From Aeromicrobium sp. Root495 (GTDB taxonomy: Bacteria; Actinomycetota; Actinomycetes; Propionibacteriales; Nocardioidaceae): a DNA stretch of 52,422 nt. The number at the start of each line of letters is the position of its first letter. Positions within the stretch are counted from its first letter, which is position 1. Positions 1-9,177 of the stretch are shown piece by piece. The notes beneath the pieces were generated by a model. That model saw nothing but the letters and a program-made list of their open reading frames with translations, was not told where the DNA came from and ran no database searches. The translations under genes and the position numbers were made by a program. The stretch spans positions 147,977-200,398 of the forward strand of contig NZ_LMFJ01000002.1 of assembly GCF_001426755.1 (NCBI RefSeq). The letters run 5' to 3'.

Positions 1-1362
1 CTCGCTGCCTGCTCCGGGACTCCCTGCGAGGATGACGTCGTCGACACGCATGGCGCCACCGGCGGCGATCCCGACCGTGGTCGATCCGTAGCTGTGGCCG
101 ATCACCGTGAGGTGGGCGGCGTCGTTGCGGTTGCTCCGCACCCCCTCGACGAAGCGCGACAGGCGTTCCGCCCCGGTGCGCGCCATGCCGTCGTCGACGA
201 CTCCTCGCCCATCAGCGAGCGCCGCGAGCAGCCCGCCGCCTGAGGCGTCCAGATCGGGTGCGTCGTAGCCCAGCCAGGCGATCGATGCCACCGACTCGGA
301 CGTCATCTGCGCTGCTCTCTCCCTGATCCTGGCCGCCGCGTCGGCGACGCCTCCGATGTTGTCGAGCCGACTGGAGAAGCCAGGGACATTGATCGAGAGC
401 CGGTCCGCGGTCTCCGGATCGCCGAAAGCGATCGCTCCGAACCCGTCGCCCCGCGCAGCATCGGGGTCGAAGCTCATGAGGAAGACCGGGACCTTGCTGG
501 CAGAGGGGTCGAGCGCATCGTCCGCCGCCTCCATGGCGTCGCGAACTGCCCGGACGGTCGTCAGCAGGTGACGGTCCGGAGCCCGAAGGTCGCCATCCTC
601 CCGGCGCTCCAGGAGGGTTCGGTAGAGGGCGCTGAGGTGCGCTCGGTTCGACTCGTCGCGGTCGGCCAGAGGGATGCCGTCGAGGTTGCCGACAAGCTCG
701 GGCCGGGCGACCTTGAGTGCCTCGCGCTGGGCGCGGGTGAGGGCGAGCCACCAGACGTGGACGGCGGCGGGGTCGGCGGCGAGGGACTCGGCAACGACGA
801 CCAGGGCGGATACGTCGGGGGCCACGAGGCCGAGCCGGGTGCCCTCGTGCACCGTGTCGGCGCGGCGCAGCGTGGCGACGAGGCGGTCCTCGGCCTCGGC
901 GACGCGGCAGGTCCACAGGTCCGTGTCGTGGTCGAGGACGTCGACCCGTTGGCGGTGGTTCTCGACCTCCTGCACCAGGCCGGGGTCGCGGTCGTGCTCG
1001 GTCACGGCGTCCTGGCGCCGTTCCAGCTCGTGGGCGGCCGACTCCAGGCCGGTGTGGCGCTCGACGAGTCGGGCGCGCTCGGAGCGCAGGACGTCGGTGC
1101 GATCACAGAAGGCGTCGAGCGCAACCAGTCCGTGCTGCAGGGCTGCGACCGTGGTCTCGGCCTCGCGAGCCGTGGTGGTCATGGCGTGGTGGGAGATCTC
1201 GGCCGGGTCGCCCTCGAACCCGGCCGGTGCGGCGTTGGCATGCATGACCTCGGCGGTGTCGGAGACGAGAGTCGCGCAGGTCCGGACGCCAGAGGTGACG
1301 GCCCTTGCGTCCGGCATCGTCTCGAGCGGTGGCACGGGCCGCGGGTGATCAATGGCCGTCAT
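1..1362 (-). CDS. DUF1023-type alpha/beta hydrolase, 3' end cut by window
   Basis: The frame is open for 454 codons from an ATG at 1362 to base 1, so the C-terminus lies outside the window. The protein is a clear paralogue of the hydrolase ending at 3601: both share the start MTAI, the string NRAHLSAL, the segment GYDAPD and the nucleophile elbow GHSYGS. The predicted nucleophile is Ser424 (codon 93-91). Visible sequence ends in GSPGAG, just after the elbow strand, so the acid and histidine regions are missing. The N-terminal ~250 residues are helical, as in actinobacterial DUF1023 proteins that sit beside WXG-like partners. The substrate is unknown. It is divergent from the lipoprotein gene at 1453. 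Confidence 0.85.
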   Translation of the reverse strand, partial: MTAIDHPRPVPPLETMPDARAVTSGVRTCATLVSDTAEVMHANAAPAGFEGDPAEISHHAMTTTAREAETTVAALQHGLVALDAFCDRTDVLRSERARLVERHTGLESAAHELERRQDAVTEHDRDPGLVQEVENHRQRVDVLDHDTDLWTCRVAEAEDRLVATLRRADTVHEGTRLGLVAPDVSALVVVAESLAADPAAVHVWWLALTRAQREALKVARPELVGNLDGIPLADRDESNRAHLSALYRTLLERREDGDLRAPDRHLLTTVRAVRDAMEAADDALDPSASKVPVFLMSFDPDAARGDGFGAIAFGDPETADRLSINVPGFSSRLDNIGGVADAAARIRERAAQMTSESVASIAWLGYDAPDLDASGGGLLAALADGRGVVDDGMARTGAERLSRFVEGVRSNRNDAAHLTVIGHSYGSTTVGIAAGGAMRVDDVILAGSPGAGSE

Positions 1363-1411
1363 GGGTCCCCCGATCGGGCACCGTCCCTTGCGGCACCGTG
1401 GACTCACGATC

Positions 1412-1425
1412 CCATACATGTATGG
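1412..1425. promoter_or_regulatory. 14-bp perfect palindrome between divergent genes
   Basis: CCATACATGTATGG is a perfect palindrome in the 90-bp gap between the leftward hydrolase and the rightward lipoprotein gene. TATGGT within its right half (1421-1426) could serve as a -10 for the lipoprotein gene. An operator role is inference. Confidence 0.35.
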
Positions 1426-1452
1426 TGTGATCAATATGGGTCGGAGGTCCCG

Positions 1453-2049
1453 ATGAGTCGCACGCGTGGCACGAGCCTGACCGCGGCCGGCGTCGCCCTG
1501 GCGGTCGGTCTCTGCGGCTGTTCCGACGGGAAATCTGCCCCGGCGCCCACCCGTACGGCCGCGAGCCCTGGCCCCAGTCCCACCCCGGAGCTGCAGCCCG
1601 AGGGAGCCGACGGTGTCACCTGGAAGGTCGACAACTGGGAGCAGCACGCGTCGGACCCCGCCGTCCTGGCGTGGAAGCAGCTCAGCGAGGCGCTCAGCGC
1701 ATCCGTGAACCGCCGCCGCCTCGTCCCGGCCGTCACCTCCTTGGCCAGCAAGAAGACCCTGCGGCCGATCATCGAGAACGTCAGGTTCGCCTGGTCGCAC
1801 GACCTCCACGTCCGGCCCACGGCGCTGTCCCACGTCGTCCGGGCAGACCGCCGCGGCTCGAAGGTCCGGCTTCTCACGTGCTCGTGGGCGACCTCCGTCA
1901 ACTACTACGACGCCGACGGCACCTACTACGGCGGACCGGCCGAGGAGCGGTGGATCAAGGACGCCTGGACGGTCGAGCCCGTCGACGGCCGTTGGGTCGT
2001 CACCTCCATGGATCGCTCGGGCCGCTGTCGCCTGGACCCGCCGGGATGA
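1453..2049 (+). CDS. Putative lipoprotein, function unknown
   Basis: A 198-residue protein with an ATG preceded by GGAG. The N-terminus has Arg residues, a hydrophobic stretch and a lipobox-like LCGC at about residues 19-22, followed by a Pro/Ser/Thr-rich linker. This is the layout of an actinobacterial lipoprotein anchored outside the membrane. The rest is a compact domain rich in Trp, Tyr and Arg and ending in a CRLDPPG tail. I do not recognise the family. Its TGA overlaps the ATG of the next gene (ATGA), so the two are probably translationally coupled. Confidence 0.75.
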   Translation: MSRTRGTSLTAAGVALAVGLCGCSDGKSAPAPTRTAASPGPSPTPELQPEGADGVTWKVDNWEQHASDPAVLAWKQLSEALSASVNRRRLVPAVTSLASKKTLRPIIENVRFAWSHDLHVRPTALSHVVRADRRGSKVRLLTCSWATSVNYYDADGTYYGGPAEERWIKDAWTVEPVDGRWVVTSMDRSGRCRLDPPG

Positions 2050-3038
2050 GAGGGGTGGCGCTCGGACTCGCGCTCGCGCTGCTCGTCATCCTTCCGAGCA
2101 CCGCCGAGGCCGGGGAGTGCGGCTGGGGTGAGACGTGCCTCTCCGACGACTCCTCGAGCAACGGCACGCCCGCCGTCCACTCCGACCCCACTGTCTACGC
2201 GCCGCTCGTCACCGCACGGCGCTCGTGCGCCGTCTACGCCAACGGCACCGGGATGGGGTCGCACTGCGTGCGCCTCGGCGGTGGCACCAGCCAGACCCTG
2301 CGCGAGCGCTTCGGTGGCCAGAGGCTGCAGCGCTGCCGCTACTCGGCCGTCCCGCCCGGGATCGAGACACCCCCGCCCGGCGTGCGCGGGGCCGCGCGGT
2401 ACCTGCTCAGGTCGTGCCTCGGGAACATCGACTTCGACACCTACGCCGGGGGCAAGGACCGCACCCTCGACGCCTCCGTCGCCTGGGTCCCGCGCGGCAC
2501 CGACACGAGCGACCGGCACGACCCTCTGAGCGACTTCCTCTGGGACCGCACGAGCGCCGGCGCCCAGCTCCCCGTGCCTGTCGTCCAGCCCCGACCCATC
2601 CCGGTGCCGGTCGTCGGCGCACCGACCACGTTCACGTTCCGGTGGATCGATCCCGGCAGCCACCAGGTGGTCGGACCCGTGAGGACCGTGGAGTCCGACG
2701 GACTCCTGCTCCGCGCCGAGGCCACCCAGGTGGTCGTCGACCCGCAGCAGCGCGACCTCGGTGCGGTGCGGTGCGGCCCCCTCACGAGTGCGCCCGGGAC
2801 CTGCACCGTCGTCTTCGGGAGGTCGAGCGCGTCGGCCCGCGACCAGGCCACCGAGCCCATCCCGGCCGACGTCACCGACGCGTTCCACCTCCGCGTCGAG
2901 GTCGAGTGGCGCATCACCTACGGCGAGGTCGCCTCCACGTCCCGCGAGCTAGGCGACGGCTTCACGATGCGGTTGCGCCAGGCCCTCCCGGTCCAGGAGG
3001 TCCAGGCACCCAACCTGCCGCCCTCGATCGTCTGGTGA
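2046..3038 (+). CDS. Secreted protein, function unknown
   Basis: A 330-residue protein starting at an ATG that overlaps the stop of the lipoprotein gene. A signal peptide is clear: MRG, a Leu/Ala core, then a cut near AEA|GEC. The mature part has several Cys pairs in the first half and a Pro/Val-rich linker near residues 180-195. A beta-rich second half (TFTFRWIDPG onward) resembles the secreted companions of DUF1023 hydrolases in related genomes. No catalytic motif is visible. It converges on the lipoprotein gene at 3041. Confidence 0.75.
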   Translation: MRGVALGLALALLVILPSTAEAGECGWGETCLSDDSSSNGTPAVHSDPTVYAPLVTARRSCAVYANGTGMGSHCVRLGGGTSQTLRERFGGQRLQRCRYSAVPPGIETPPPGVRGAARYLLRSCLGNIDFDTYAGGKDRTLDASVAWVPRGTDTSDRHDPLSDFLWDRTSAGAQLPVPVVQPRPIPVPVVGAPTTFTFRWIDPGSHQVVGPVRTVESDGLLLRAEATQVVVDPQQRDLGAVRCGPLTSAPGTCTVVFGRSSASARDQATEPIPADVTDAFHLRVEVEWRITYGEVASTSRELGDGFTMRLRQALPVQEVQAPNLPPSIVW

Positions 3039-3040
3039 GG

Positions 3041-3601
3041 TCAGTCCTCGTCGACGGGCTGGACGTCGAGGTCGGCGAGCGCCTCCTCGGACAGGTCGAG
3101 GCACGGCGTGCTCACCGAGATGTTCACCGGCGCCTTGCCCGTGCCCTGCAGCACCGTGGCTCGCACCGAGAGCTCCACCCCGCTCGACGACGGCACCGTG
3201 GCCGAGACCTGGTCGTCCTCGCCGGCCACCTCGGCGCCGCCGACCTTCGGCTTCCAGCCCTCGGCGAGCCACGCGTCGCGCACGTCGGCGACGACGGCAG
3301 CGCGCTCGGCGCCTTCGACGACGAACGAGCCGTTCACCTCGAGCGTCTGGAAGCGCTTGGGGTAGAGCTCGCCGCACGTCGACGCGTTGGTGCGGTCCCC
3401 CACCTGGTGGGGGGTCCCGCCGGATGCCTGGGTGGCGCTGGTGACGGCGCGCTTCACCGTCACGAGAGCGTCCTTCTGGGTGGTCGAGAGAGCGTCCGCC
3501 CCCACCGCCACCGCTCCCTTGGGCTTGGCCTCCACGTCGTCACATCCCGTCGTCGTCGCGAGGAGCACGAGTGTGGCAGCCGCCACGAGACACGAGCGCA
3601 T
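3041..3601 (-). CDS. Putative lipoprotein at the end of the DUF1023 operon
   Basis: A 186-residue protein whose ATG at 3601 shares a base with the stop of the upstream hydrolase (TGATG), showing tight coupling. The N-terminus MRSCLVAAATLVLLATTTGC has a lipobox-like TTGC. The mature protein contains two spaced Cys residues that could form a disulfide and a C-terminal acidic tail (PVDED). I do not recognise a family. Its position argues for a secreted accessory of the hydrolase module. A longer upstream reading in the same frame exists but lies inside the hydrolase gene. Confidence 0.75.
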   Translation of the reverse strand: MRSCLVAAATLVLLATTTGCDDVEAKPKGAVAVGADALSTTQKDALVTVKRAVTSATQASGGTPHQVGDRTNASTCGELYPKRFQTLEVNGSFVVEGAERAAVVADVRDAWLAEGWKPKVGGAEVAGEDDQVSATVPSSSGVELSVRATVLQGTGKAPVNISVSTPCLDLSEEALADLDVQPVDED

Positions 3602-5376
3602 CAGCCGATCCCGAACCGGTTCTTGAGCCACCACTTCACGCCGTCTTCGGCCTTCTCGTAGCCCGCCTTGGTGGCGCGCCAGCCGTCCTCGGCCGTCTCC
3701 TTGGCCCACCAGCCCGCGTTGCCGCCCTCGCGGTGGCCCTCGGGGTCCACGTCGTCGCCCCGTCCGGCCACCACGCGGCCCACGTTGTTGAGCGAGGTGG
3801 AGTCCTTGTCGAAGTACGACGTGTGGAGGTCGATGTTCGTGTCCCAGTCGTCGAAGGCGAAGTCGCCCGGAGTGTCGACCTTGAACCGCGTGGCGCCGAA
3901 GTCGTCGGACGTGGGGTCGACGCCGAGAGAGAGGTCCTCGTTGCTCCCGAGCCGGGAGACGAAGTCGTCGCCCGCGGCGCCGACGTAGACGTGGCCCCGC
4001 AAGTCGGAGGCGCGCGGGTTCTCGTCGCCGGCGCCCGGCGAGCCCACGAGCACGATGTCGTCGACGTCGAGGCCGCCGTCGTTGCCCGCCGCCTTGGCCA
4101 CCGTGGTGGAGCCGTAGCTGTGACCGATGACGGTCATGTGCGGCTCCTCGCCGTGCCGCGCGGCGCGCAGACCGTCGACGAAGTCGGACAGGTTCCGCGC
4201 TCCCGCGGCCGCCTTCCCCTCGCCCGTGACGCCGAGTCCGTCGATGACCCCGTTGACGGACTTGCCGAAGTCGGGAGCGTCGTAGCCCAGCCACGCGATG
4301 GACGCCACCGACCCTTGGCCCTGGCGCTCGGCGTTCTCGCGGACCTCCCAGGCGTTGCCGGCCACGCCGTCGATGCCGCTGAGCTTGCTGCCGAGACCGG
4401 GGACGTTGACGGACACGTGGTCGGCGGTCTCGGGGTTGCCGAACGCGATGGCGCCGTAGCCGTCGCCGTCGGCGGCGTACGGGTCGTAGACCATGAGGAA
4501 GGCCGGGACGGGGTTCCCCTCGGCGTCGAGCTCGCCGTCGGCCTTGTCCAGACCCTTGTAGACGGCCTGGGCCGAGTCGTAGAGCTCCTGCTGCTCATCG
4601 GACAGCGCCTCGCCGTCGTCCTTCTGCTGCTTCAGCGTGTTGAGCAGCGCGCTGAGGTGTGCCCGGTTGGCGTCGTCGCGATCGACGATCGGGATGCCGT
4701 CGGTGTTGCCGATCCTGCTCGGGTCGCTCACCTTGAGCGCCTCGCGCTCGGCGGCGCTGAGGGCCAGCCACCAGGCGTTGATGGCCAACGGGTCCTTCCC
4801 CAGGCTCTCGAGCTCCTGCAGCAGGGTGGGCACGTGGGGCACCAAGCCGACGAGTCCCTCGGCCTCCGAGACCGTGTCGGCGCGGCCGAGCGCTGCGATG
4901 ACCCGGTCCTCTGCCTCGGTGACGTGACGGACCCAGTCGCTCACGTCGGTGTCGTAGGTGGAGACCTTGCTGTTGTGCGCACGGATGTCGGAGTCGAGCG
5001 TCGTGTCGGACGGCTCGGGGTTGTTCTTCCGCGACTCGAGCGAGATGACGGAGATGTCGAGCGCGCCCTTCATGTTCTCGAGGTCGTGCCACGTGGACTT
5101 GAGCTCGTCCATGCGGTCGCAGTAGGCGTCGAGCGCGGTGAGCCCGGTGATCATGGCGGCCGAGGCGGCGTCGACCTGGCCGGCCGTGCTGGTCATGGCG
5201 TGCTGCGCCACCTCGGCGGGCTCACCCTCGATGCCGTCGGGCGCGGAGTTGGCGTGCATGGTGTCGGCGACGTCGGAAATCACCGTGGCGCACGCCCGGA
5301 CACCGGACACGACCGACCGGCCCGAGTCCGTGTAGGTGCAGTCGGGCATCTGCGTGGGGCGCTGGATGGCGGTCAT
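3601..5376 (-). CDS. DUF1023-type alpha/beta hydrolase
   Basis: A 591-residue protein. The N-terminal ~270 residues are a helical, WXG-like region. The C-terminal half is an alpha/beta-hydrolase domain with nucleophile elbow GHSYGS (Ser420) and the following GSPGAG strand. An HTSYFD segment near residue 515 could supply the histidine. Actinobacterial DUF1023 proteins are annotated as hydrolases, but their substrate is not established. The ATG at 5376 overlaps the stop of the 128-residue upstream gene (ATGA), so it is a middle gene of a leftward operon. It is a full-length paralogue of the truncated gene at 1-1362. Confidence 0.9.
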   Translation of the reverse strand: MTAIQRPTQMPDCTYTDSGRSVVSGVRACATVISDVADTMHANSAPDGIEGEPAEVAQHAMTSTAGQVDAASAAMITGLTALDAYCDRMDELKSTWHDLENMKGALDISVISLESRKNNPEPSDTTLDSDIRAHNSKVSTYDTDVSDWVRHVTEAEDRVIAALGRADTVSEAEGLVGLVPHVPTLLQELESLGKDPLAINAWWLALSAAEREALKVSDPSRIGNTDGIPIVDRDDANRAHLSALLNTLKQQKDDGEALSDEQQELYDSAQAVYKGLDKADGELDAEGNPVPAFLMVYDPYAADGDGYGAIAFGNPETADHVSVNVPGLGSKLSGIDGVAGNAWEVRENAERQGQGSVASIAWLGYDAPDFGKSVNGVIDGLGVTGEGKAAAGARNLSDFVDGLRAARHGEEPHMTVIGHSYGSTTVAKAAGNDGGLDVDDIVLVGSPGAGDENPRASDLRGHVYVGAAGDDFVSRLGSNEDLSLGVDPTSDDFGATRFKVDTPGDFAFDDWDTNIDLHTSYFDKDSTSLNNVGRVVAGRGDDVDPEGHREGGNAGWWAKETAEDGWRATKAGYEKAEDGVKWWLKNRFGIG

Positions 5377-5759
5377 GGGACCGGGGTGGGCGAGGGCCCG
5401 GGGTCGTCGGTCGGGAACGGGTTGGTGTCGCCGGTCTTCTCGACCACGGCGTCCTGGCTGCTCCAGGGCAAGGCGGCGCGGAGGTCGGCGGCGCCCTGCT
5501 CGTCGAGCTGGACGGTGCTCACGGTGAACTCGTCAAGCCCGTCGGCGCGGTTCTGCGCCGCGGTGGAGAGGTTGGTGACCTCGGTGAGCCACGTGGCGAG
5601 GTAGGTGCTGGCCTTGGGACCGACGCGGTCGCCGAGCCCGGCGGTGGAGCCGCTCGCGTCGGTGAGGCGCTTGAGCCCACCACGGAGCTGCTCGGCCTGG
5701 TCGTCCCACAGGTCTGAGGCACGACGGACGGCCGAGAGCATCAGCACGAACGTGGTCAT
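5373..5759 (-). CDS. Small WXG100-like helical protein
   Basis: A 128-residue protein, mostly helical, with a Trp-Asp pair in the first helix (SDLWDDQAEQLR) and a second helix ending near a Gly-rich turn. The C-terminus is a Pro-rich tail (DDPGPSPTPVP). Length and position just before a DUF1023 hydrolase are typical of WXG/ESX-like companions in Nocardioidaceae. The canonical WxG motif itself is not present, so the assignment rests on fold impression and context. It overlaps both neighbours by four bases. Confidence 0.75.
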   Translation of the reverse strand: MTTFVLMLSAVRRASDLWDDQAEQLRGGLKRLTDASGSTAGLGDRVGPKASTYLATWLTEVTNLSTAAQNRADGLDEFTVSTVQLDEQGAADLRAALPWSSQDAVVEKTGDTNPFPTDDPGPSPTPVP

Positions 5760-6244
5760 GCCGGGTCCTCCTCGAGCCTCAGCGCCGCGCTCTCGACGGT
5801 GACGACGAGCCGGGGGCCCTGCACGGCGACATCAGCGGTGAGCAGGGGCACGGCGGCAAGCGGCGAGCGCGCCACGAGCCACGGCGTGGGGGCGTCGACG
5901 GGGCGGGTCTCCCAGCCGGCACCGTTCAACGACTCGAGCACGTCGAGGATCGAGGAGAGCGCCGCAGCGTCGTCGTCGAACGTGACGCGCACCCGGGTGC
6001 GGTGGCGGTGGACCTGCGGAGCCAGGCGGTCCCACCGCTCGATCACGACCGGCTCGCCGGCCCCACGGACCTCCTCCAGGAGGGAGTGCGCCGTGGTGCG
6101 GGAGGCCTGCGCCGCGCGCTGGGCCTCGGCCGGGTCGGACGTCTCGAGGAGCTCGAGCGGCGGCTCGGGCGGGAGCACCACGACGTCGACGTCGGGCTGG
6201 AGCCGCTGGAAGGCGTCCAGCAACGGGTTGCCGGTCTCAGACAC
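5756..6244 (-). CDS. Conserved hypothetical protein heading the hydrolase operon
   Basis: A 162-residue protein without signal peptide or membrane segment. It has an acidic, Pro-containing N-terminus, a helical middle and a beta-rich C-terminal half (VRVTFDDDAAAL, TADVAVQGP). It may be a small cytosolic chaperone-like or scaffold protein for the secreted partners, but no family is recognised. It overlaps the WXG-like gene by ATGA and lies 21 bp after the membrane-protein gene, so it could also belong to that transcript. Confidence 0.75.
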   Translation of the reverse strand: MSETGNPLLDAFQRLQPDVDVVVLPPEPPLELLETSDPAEAQRAAQASRTTAHSLLEEVRGAGEPVVIERWDRLAPQVHRHRTRVRVTFDDDAAALSSILDVLESLNGAGWETRPVDAPTPWLVARSPLAAVPLLTADVAVQGPRLVVTVESAALRLEEDPA

Positions 6245-6265
6245 GAAATCCCCCGATCGTCAGTG

Positions 6266-7012
6266 TCATGGATACCGCGAAGATACGGGATCCGAGGTCT
6301 TTCGAACAGTCCAAGGAACCACGAGCAGCGCCCAGACCACCGCCACCACGGCGATCTCGATGACCACGTACAGCGGCCACGAGGGCAGGACGTCGAGCAG
6401 GGAACCTCGGCTCGGCTTCCCGTTGAGGTAGCCGTAGTTGGTGTCGGCCAGCGCGTTGTAGGTCATCACGGCCGCGGCCCAGGCCAGCGTGACGGCCACG
6501 GTGCGCCGGTACGTCTCCCAGGTGGGAAGCACCCGTAGACCCATCACGAGGTAGACCGAGGCCCAGACGATGAGCACGTGCATGGCCCAGAACATGATGA
6601 AGCGGGGCTCCGGCCAGTCCGACGCGAGGTCGGGCGTGGCCATGCCCTGCGTCGTGAGCGTCAGCCCCCAGAGGTAGGTGATGGTCGACGTGAGCCGGGA
6701 CCGGGTCCACAGGGCGTGCACGGCGAACATCCAGGCGAGGTCGCACAGCTGAAAGGGCAGCGAGGTGCGGGGGTTCCACTCGTCGGGCAGCAGCTGGAGC
6801 ACCTGGAGCGGAACCGTCACCGCGACGATCCCGAGCGCGAGGGCCCTGCTGACCCCGGCCTCGCGGACCGTGCCGCGGACCGAGCGGCCCAGCAGCACCA
6901 CCGGGACCAGCCCGAGGGCGAAGATCACGAGCACCACGCGGTGGCTCGGCCCGAACGTCTCGAAGTCGGCGGCGAGCACGAGGTCGTGCACGGGGATGGA
7001 CACGGAGGGCAC
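6266..7012 (-). CDS. YwaF/TIGR02206-family integral membrane protein
   Basis: A 248-residue protein with about seven hydrophobic segments. The segment LPFQLCDLAW and the NYGYLNGKP motif near residue 207 are the hallmarks I associate with the YwaF/TIGR02206 family (distantly related to TMEM164). The biochemical role of the bacterial members is not established. The start chosen is the ATG at 7012, giving the expected length. It sits upstream of the hydrolase operon on the same strand and is divergent from the gene at 7109. Confidence 0.85.
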   Translation of the reverse strand: MPSVSIPVHDLVLAADFETFGPSHRVVLVIFALGLVPVVLLGRSVRGTVREAGVSRALALGIVAVTVPLQVLQLLPDEWNPRTSLPFQLCDLAWMFAVHALWTRSRLTSTITYLWGLTLTTQGMATPDLASDWPEPRFIMFWAMHVLIVWASVYLVMGLRVLPTWETYRRTVAVTLAWAAAVMTYNALADTNYGYLNGKPSRGSLLDVLPSWPLYVVIEIAVVAVVWALLVVPWTVRKTSDPVSSRYP

Positions 7013-7108
7013 GCTACTGCCCCGCGGTGGCCGGACGGTGGGCTCGAGCCCCGAAGAAGATCGCGGTCGACGTGTTTGGGATCACGTCGACCTGGGTACC
7101 CGACGGAC

Positions 7109-7591
7109 ATGAACGTCGCTGTCTTCCGCGCACCCCTGCGATCCCGCCGGGACGAGGTGGACCACAGCCGTGCGGTGGAGTGGGCTCTCGATCGCCACGT
7201 CGTGGCCGTGGGCGGGCTCCTGTCGCCCCCTCCGACGTGTCTCGTGGCCGCCGTCGAGCGTCTGGCCGAGGTCGACGAGCGCACGGCGCTGCGGCTCGAC
7301 CGCTTCGCTGCCGTCCCGCGCGGCGCCTTCGTCTGGACCCGGCACCCTGACGGCGACCTCTGGCTCGGTCGGATCGAGGGTCGCTGGACCTATGACGACT
7401 CGGCCGAGGCGGCCGAGCTGGACCTGCCGCACGTCCGCGCGTGCCACTGGTCGGCCCACCCCGCGCCCCTCAGCGAGGTCCCCGGAGCCGTGCTCGCCAC
7501 CTTCGAGCGCGGGGGTCGCAACTTCCAGCAGACCCACGGGCACGACGTCGAGGAGCAGACCTGGCAGCTCTGGGGTGAGCTCGCCGCATAG
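7109..7591 (+). CDS. Conserved hypothetical protein
   Basis: A 160-residue soluble protein beginning MNVAVFRAP. A Trp/Arg-rich centre (GDLWLGRIEGRWTYDD) is followed by a conserved-looking C-terminus with GRNFQQTHG and WQLW. I have an impression of similar actinobacterial proteins annotated only as hypothetical. No catalytic motif is clear. Start is the ATG at 7109, and the ribosome-binding site is weak. It converges with the FAD-Rieske gene. Confidence 0.7.
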   Translation: MNVAVFRAPLRSRRDEVDHSRAVEWALDRHVVAVGGLLSPPPTCLVAAVERLAEVDERTALRLDRFAAVPRGAFVWTRHPDGDLWLGRIEGRWTYDDSAEAAELDLPHVRACHWSAHPAPLSEVPGAVLATFERGGRNFQQTHGHDVEEQTWQLWGELAA

Positions 7592-7608
7592 GCGACCCAC
7601 CCCTCTCC

Positions 7609-9105
7609 TCATCCCCTCCGCAGGCGCGGGAGGGGTGAGGTGGCCGGACCCTCCAGCACGTCGCCGTCGGCGCTGAACCGCGAGCCGTGCAGGGGGCAGT
7701 CCCACGTCTTCTCCGCGTCGTTCCACTTCACGATCCCGCCGAGGTGCGTGCACGTCGCGGCCACCGCGCACGTGGTGCCGTCCACCGTGGAGACGGCAGC
7801 CGGCACGCCCAGGCCCTCGCGCCCGACGGCGCCGGTGCCCTCCGGCGGCGCTTCCGGTGCCGACCGGACCAGGGCGCCTGCCCAGCCCGCCGCCATGAGC
7901 CCGCCGACCTCGGCGTTGATCTGGGCGGCCTTCGCGACCGATCGCAGCTCCGGGATCCGCTCCCGCAGCGGCAACGACCAGGACACGTGGCCGCCGAGCA
8001 GCTGGGCCGAGATGCTGAGGGCAGCCGCGACGGCGTTGGTCATGCCCCACTTGTTGAAGCCGGTCGCTGCGAACACCTGGCCCCTGCTGTTGGCGAGCGG
8101 ACCCGCGAACGGCAGCTGGTCGGCGGACATGTAGTCCTGGGCCGACCACGCATGGGTCTCCCGACTCCCCGGGAAGTGGTCCTGCGCCCAGGAGCGCAGC
8201 TCTTGGAGGTGGTGCTGGGGCGAGCGGGCGCGGCCCACCCCGTGACCGCTGCCGCCGACGACGAGCACCTTCGTCCCGTCGGGACGCGGTGCCCAGCGCA
8301 GCGACCGGCTCGGCGTGGAGGCCGAGAGGTACATGCCGGACGGGACGTCGGCGACGCCCTCGAGCGCGATGCAGTAGGACCGGGTCGGCTGCAGCGTCGC
8401 GAAGTGCAGGCTCCGGTCGAGGATCGGCATGCCGGTCGCGAGGACCACGCGCTCGGCCCGGACGAGTGCGACGTCGGCCTGGATCTCGCACCTCTCGCCG
8501 TCGGTCCGGATCCCGGTCACCCGGACGCCTTCATGGATCACGCCGCCGTGGCGACGCACGTCCGCAGCGAGGGCTGCGAGCACGTCCATCGCGTTGAGCT
8601 GGGCCTGACCCGCGAGACCCACGGCGCCGTGGGTGACGAACGGAAGCTCGTCGAGCGTCTCGTGCCACGTCACGCCCAGTCCGGCCTCCCGCGCCGTCTC
8701 CAGCTCCTCGCCCACGGTCGCGACGGCGGAGACACGGTTGGCGTAGGTGAAGGCCGACTCGTGCTGCACAGCAACCCCGTGGTCGTCGCAGTACCGGAGC
8801 AGCCACTGCTGGCCCTCGCGGTTGGCCTCGACGTAGGACCGCACGACCTCCGGACCGTGGTGGAGTCTGATCGAGCTCAACGTCGTGCCTTGCAGGAGGC
8901 TGACCTTGCCGGTGGTGTTCCCGGTCGTGACGGCACCCACGTGCCGCGCCTCGAGCACGGCGACGCGTCGCCCGGCGCGGGCCAGCAGCAGGGCTGTCGT
9001 CAGGCCGGCGAGACCTGCGCCGACGACCACGTCGTCGGCCTCGACCTCGGAGCCGAGCGGGTCGGTGGGGATGGCAGTGCTGTCGTCCAGCCAGAGAGAG
9101 CGCAT
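7609..9105 (-). CDS. FAD-dependent oxidoreductase with C-terminal Rieske domain
   Basis: A 498-residue protein. The N-terminal Rossmann motif GAGLAG (29-34), followed by the acidic residue E52 of VLEAR, binds FAD in DAO-type oxidoreductases. A second conserved segment, FAATGFNKWGMT, lies near the end of the FAD domain. The C-terminus carries Rieske [2Fe-2S] ligands CTHLGG and CPLHGS (C452, H454, C470, H473). This fusion is common in actinobacteria, and the substrate is unknown. It is divergent from a MerR/cobalamin-type regulator, with palindromic sites between them, suggesting light or redox control. Confidence 0.92.
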   Translation of the reverse strand: MRSLWLDDSTAIPTDPLGSEVEADDVVVGAGLAGLTTALLLARAGRRVAVLEARHVGAVTTGNTTGKVSLLQGTTLSSIRLHHGPEVVRSYVEANREGQQWLLRYCDDHGVAVQHESAFTYANRVSAVATVGEELETAREAGLGVTWHETLDELPFVTHGAVGLAGQAQLNAMDVLAALAADVRRHGGVIHEGVRVTGIRTDGERCEIQADVALVRAERVVLATGMPILDRSLHFATLQPTRSYCIALEGVADVPSGMYLSASTPSRSLRWAPRPDGTKVLVVGGSGHGVGRARSPQHHLQELRSWAQDHFPGSRETHAWSAQDYMSADQLPFAGPLANSRGQVFAATGFNKWGMTNAVAAALSISAQLLGGHVSWSLPLRERIPELRSVAKAAQINAEVGGLMAAGWAGALVRSAPEAPPEGTGAVGREGLGVPAAVSTVDGTTCAVAATCTHLGGIVKWNDAEKTWDCPLHGSRFSADGDVLEGPATSPLPRLRRG

Positions 9106-9177
9106 GCGCGGTCCTTTCCTCGGCGCGGGTGTACCCCCGGGCGGGCCCGACCAACCGCTGGAACCGAGCAGCCGGAC

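Noticed and set aside
568..2049. 493-codon frame on the plus strand
   Set aside because: Its first part is the antisense shadow of the DUF1023 gene. Only the part from 1453 is natural protein.
3571..5604. 677-codon plus-strand frame
   Set aside because: Val/Arg/Gly-rich shadow of the DUF1023 gene on the minus strand, which has clear motifs.
7598..7637. CACCCCTC/GAGGGGTG inverted repeat between convergent genes
   Set aside because: Long loop, and one arm lies inside coding sequence. Weak as a terminator.
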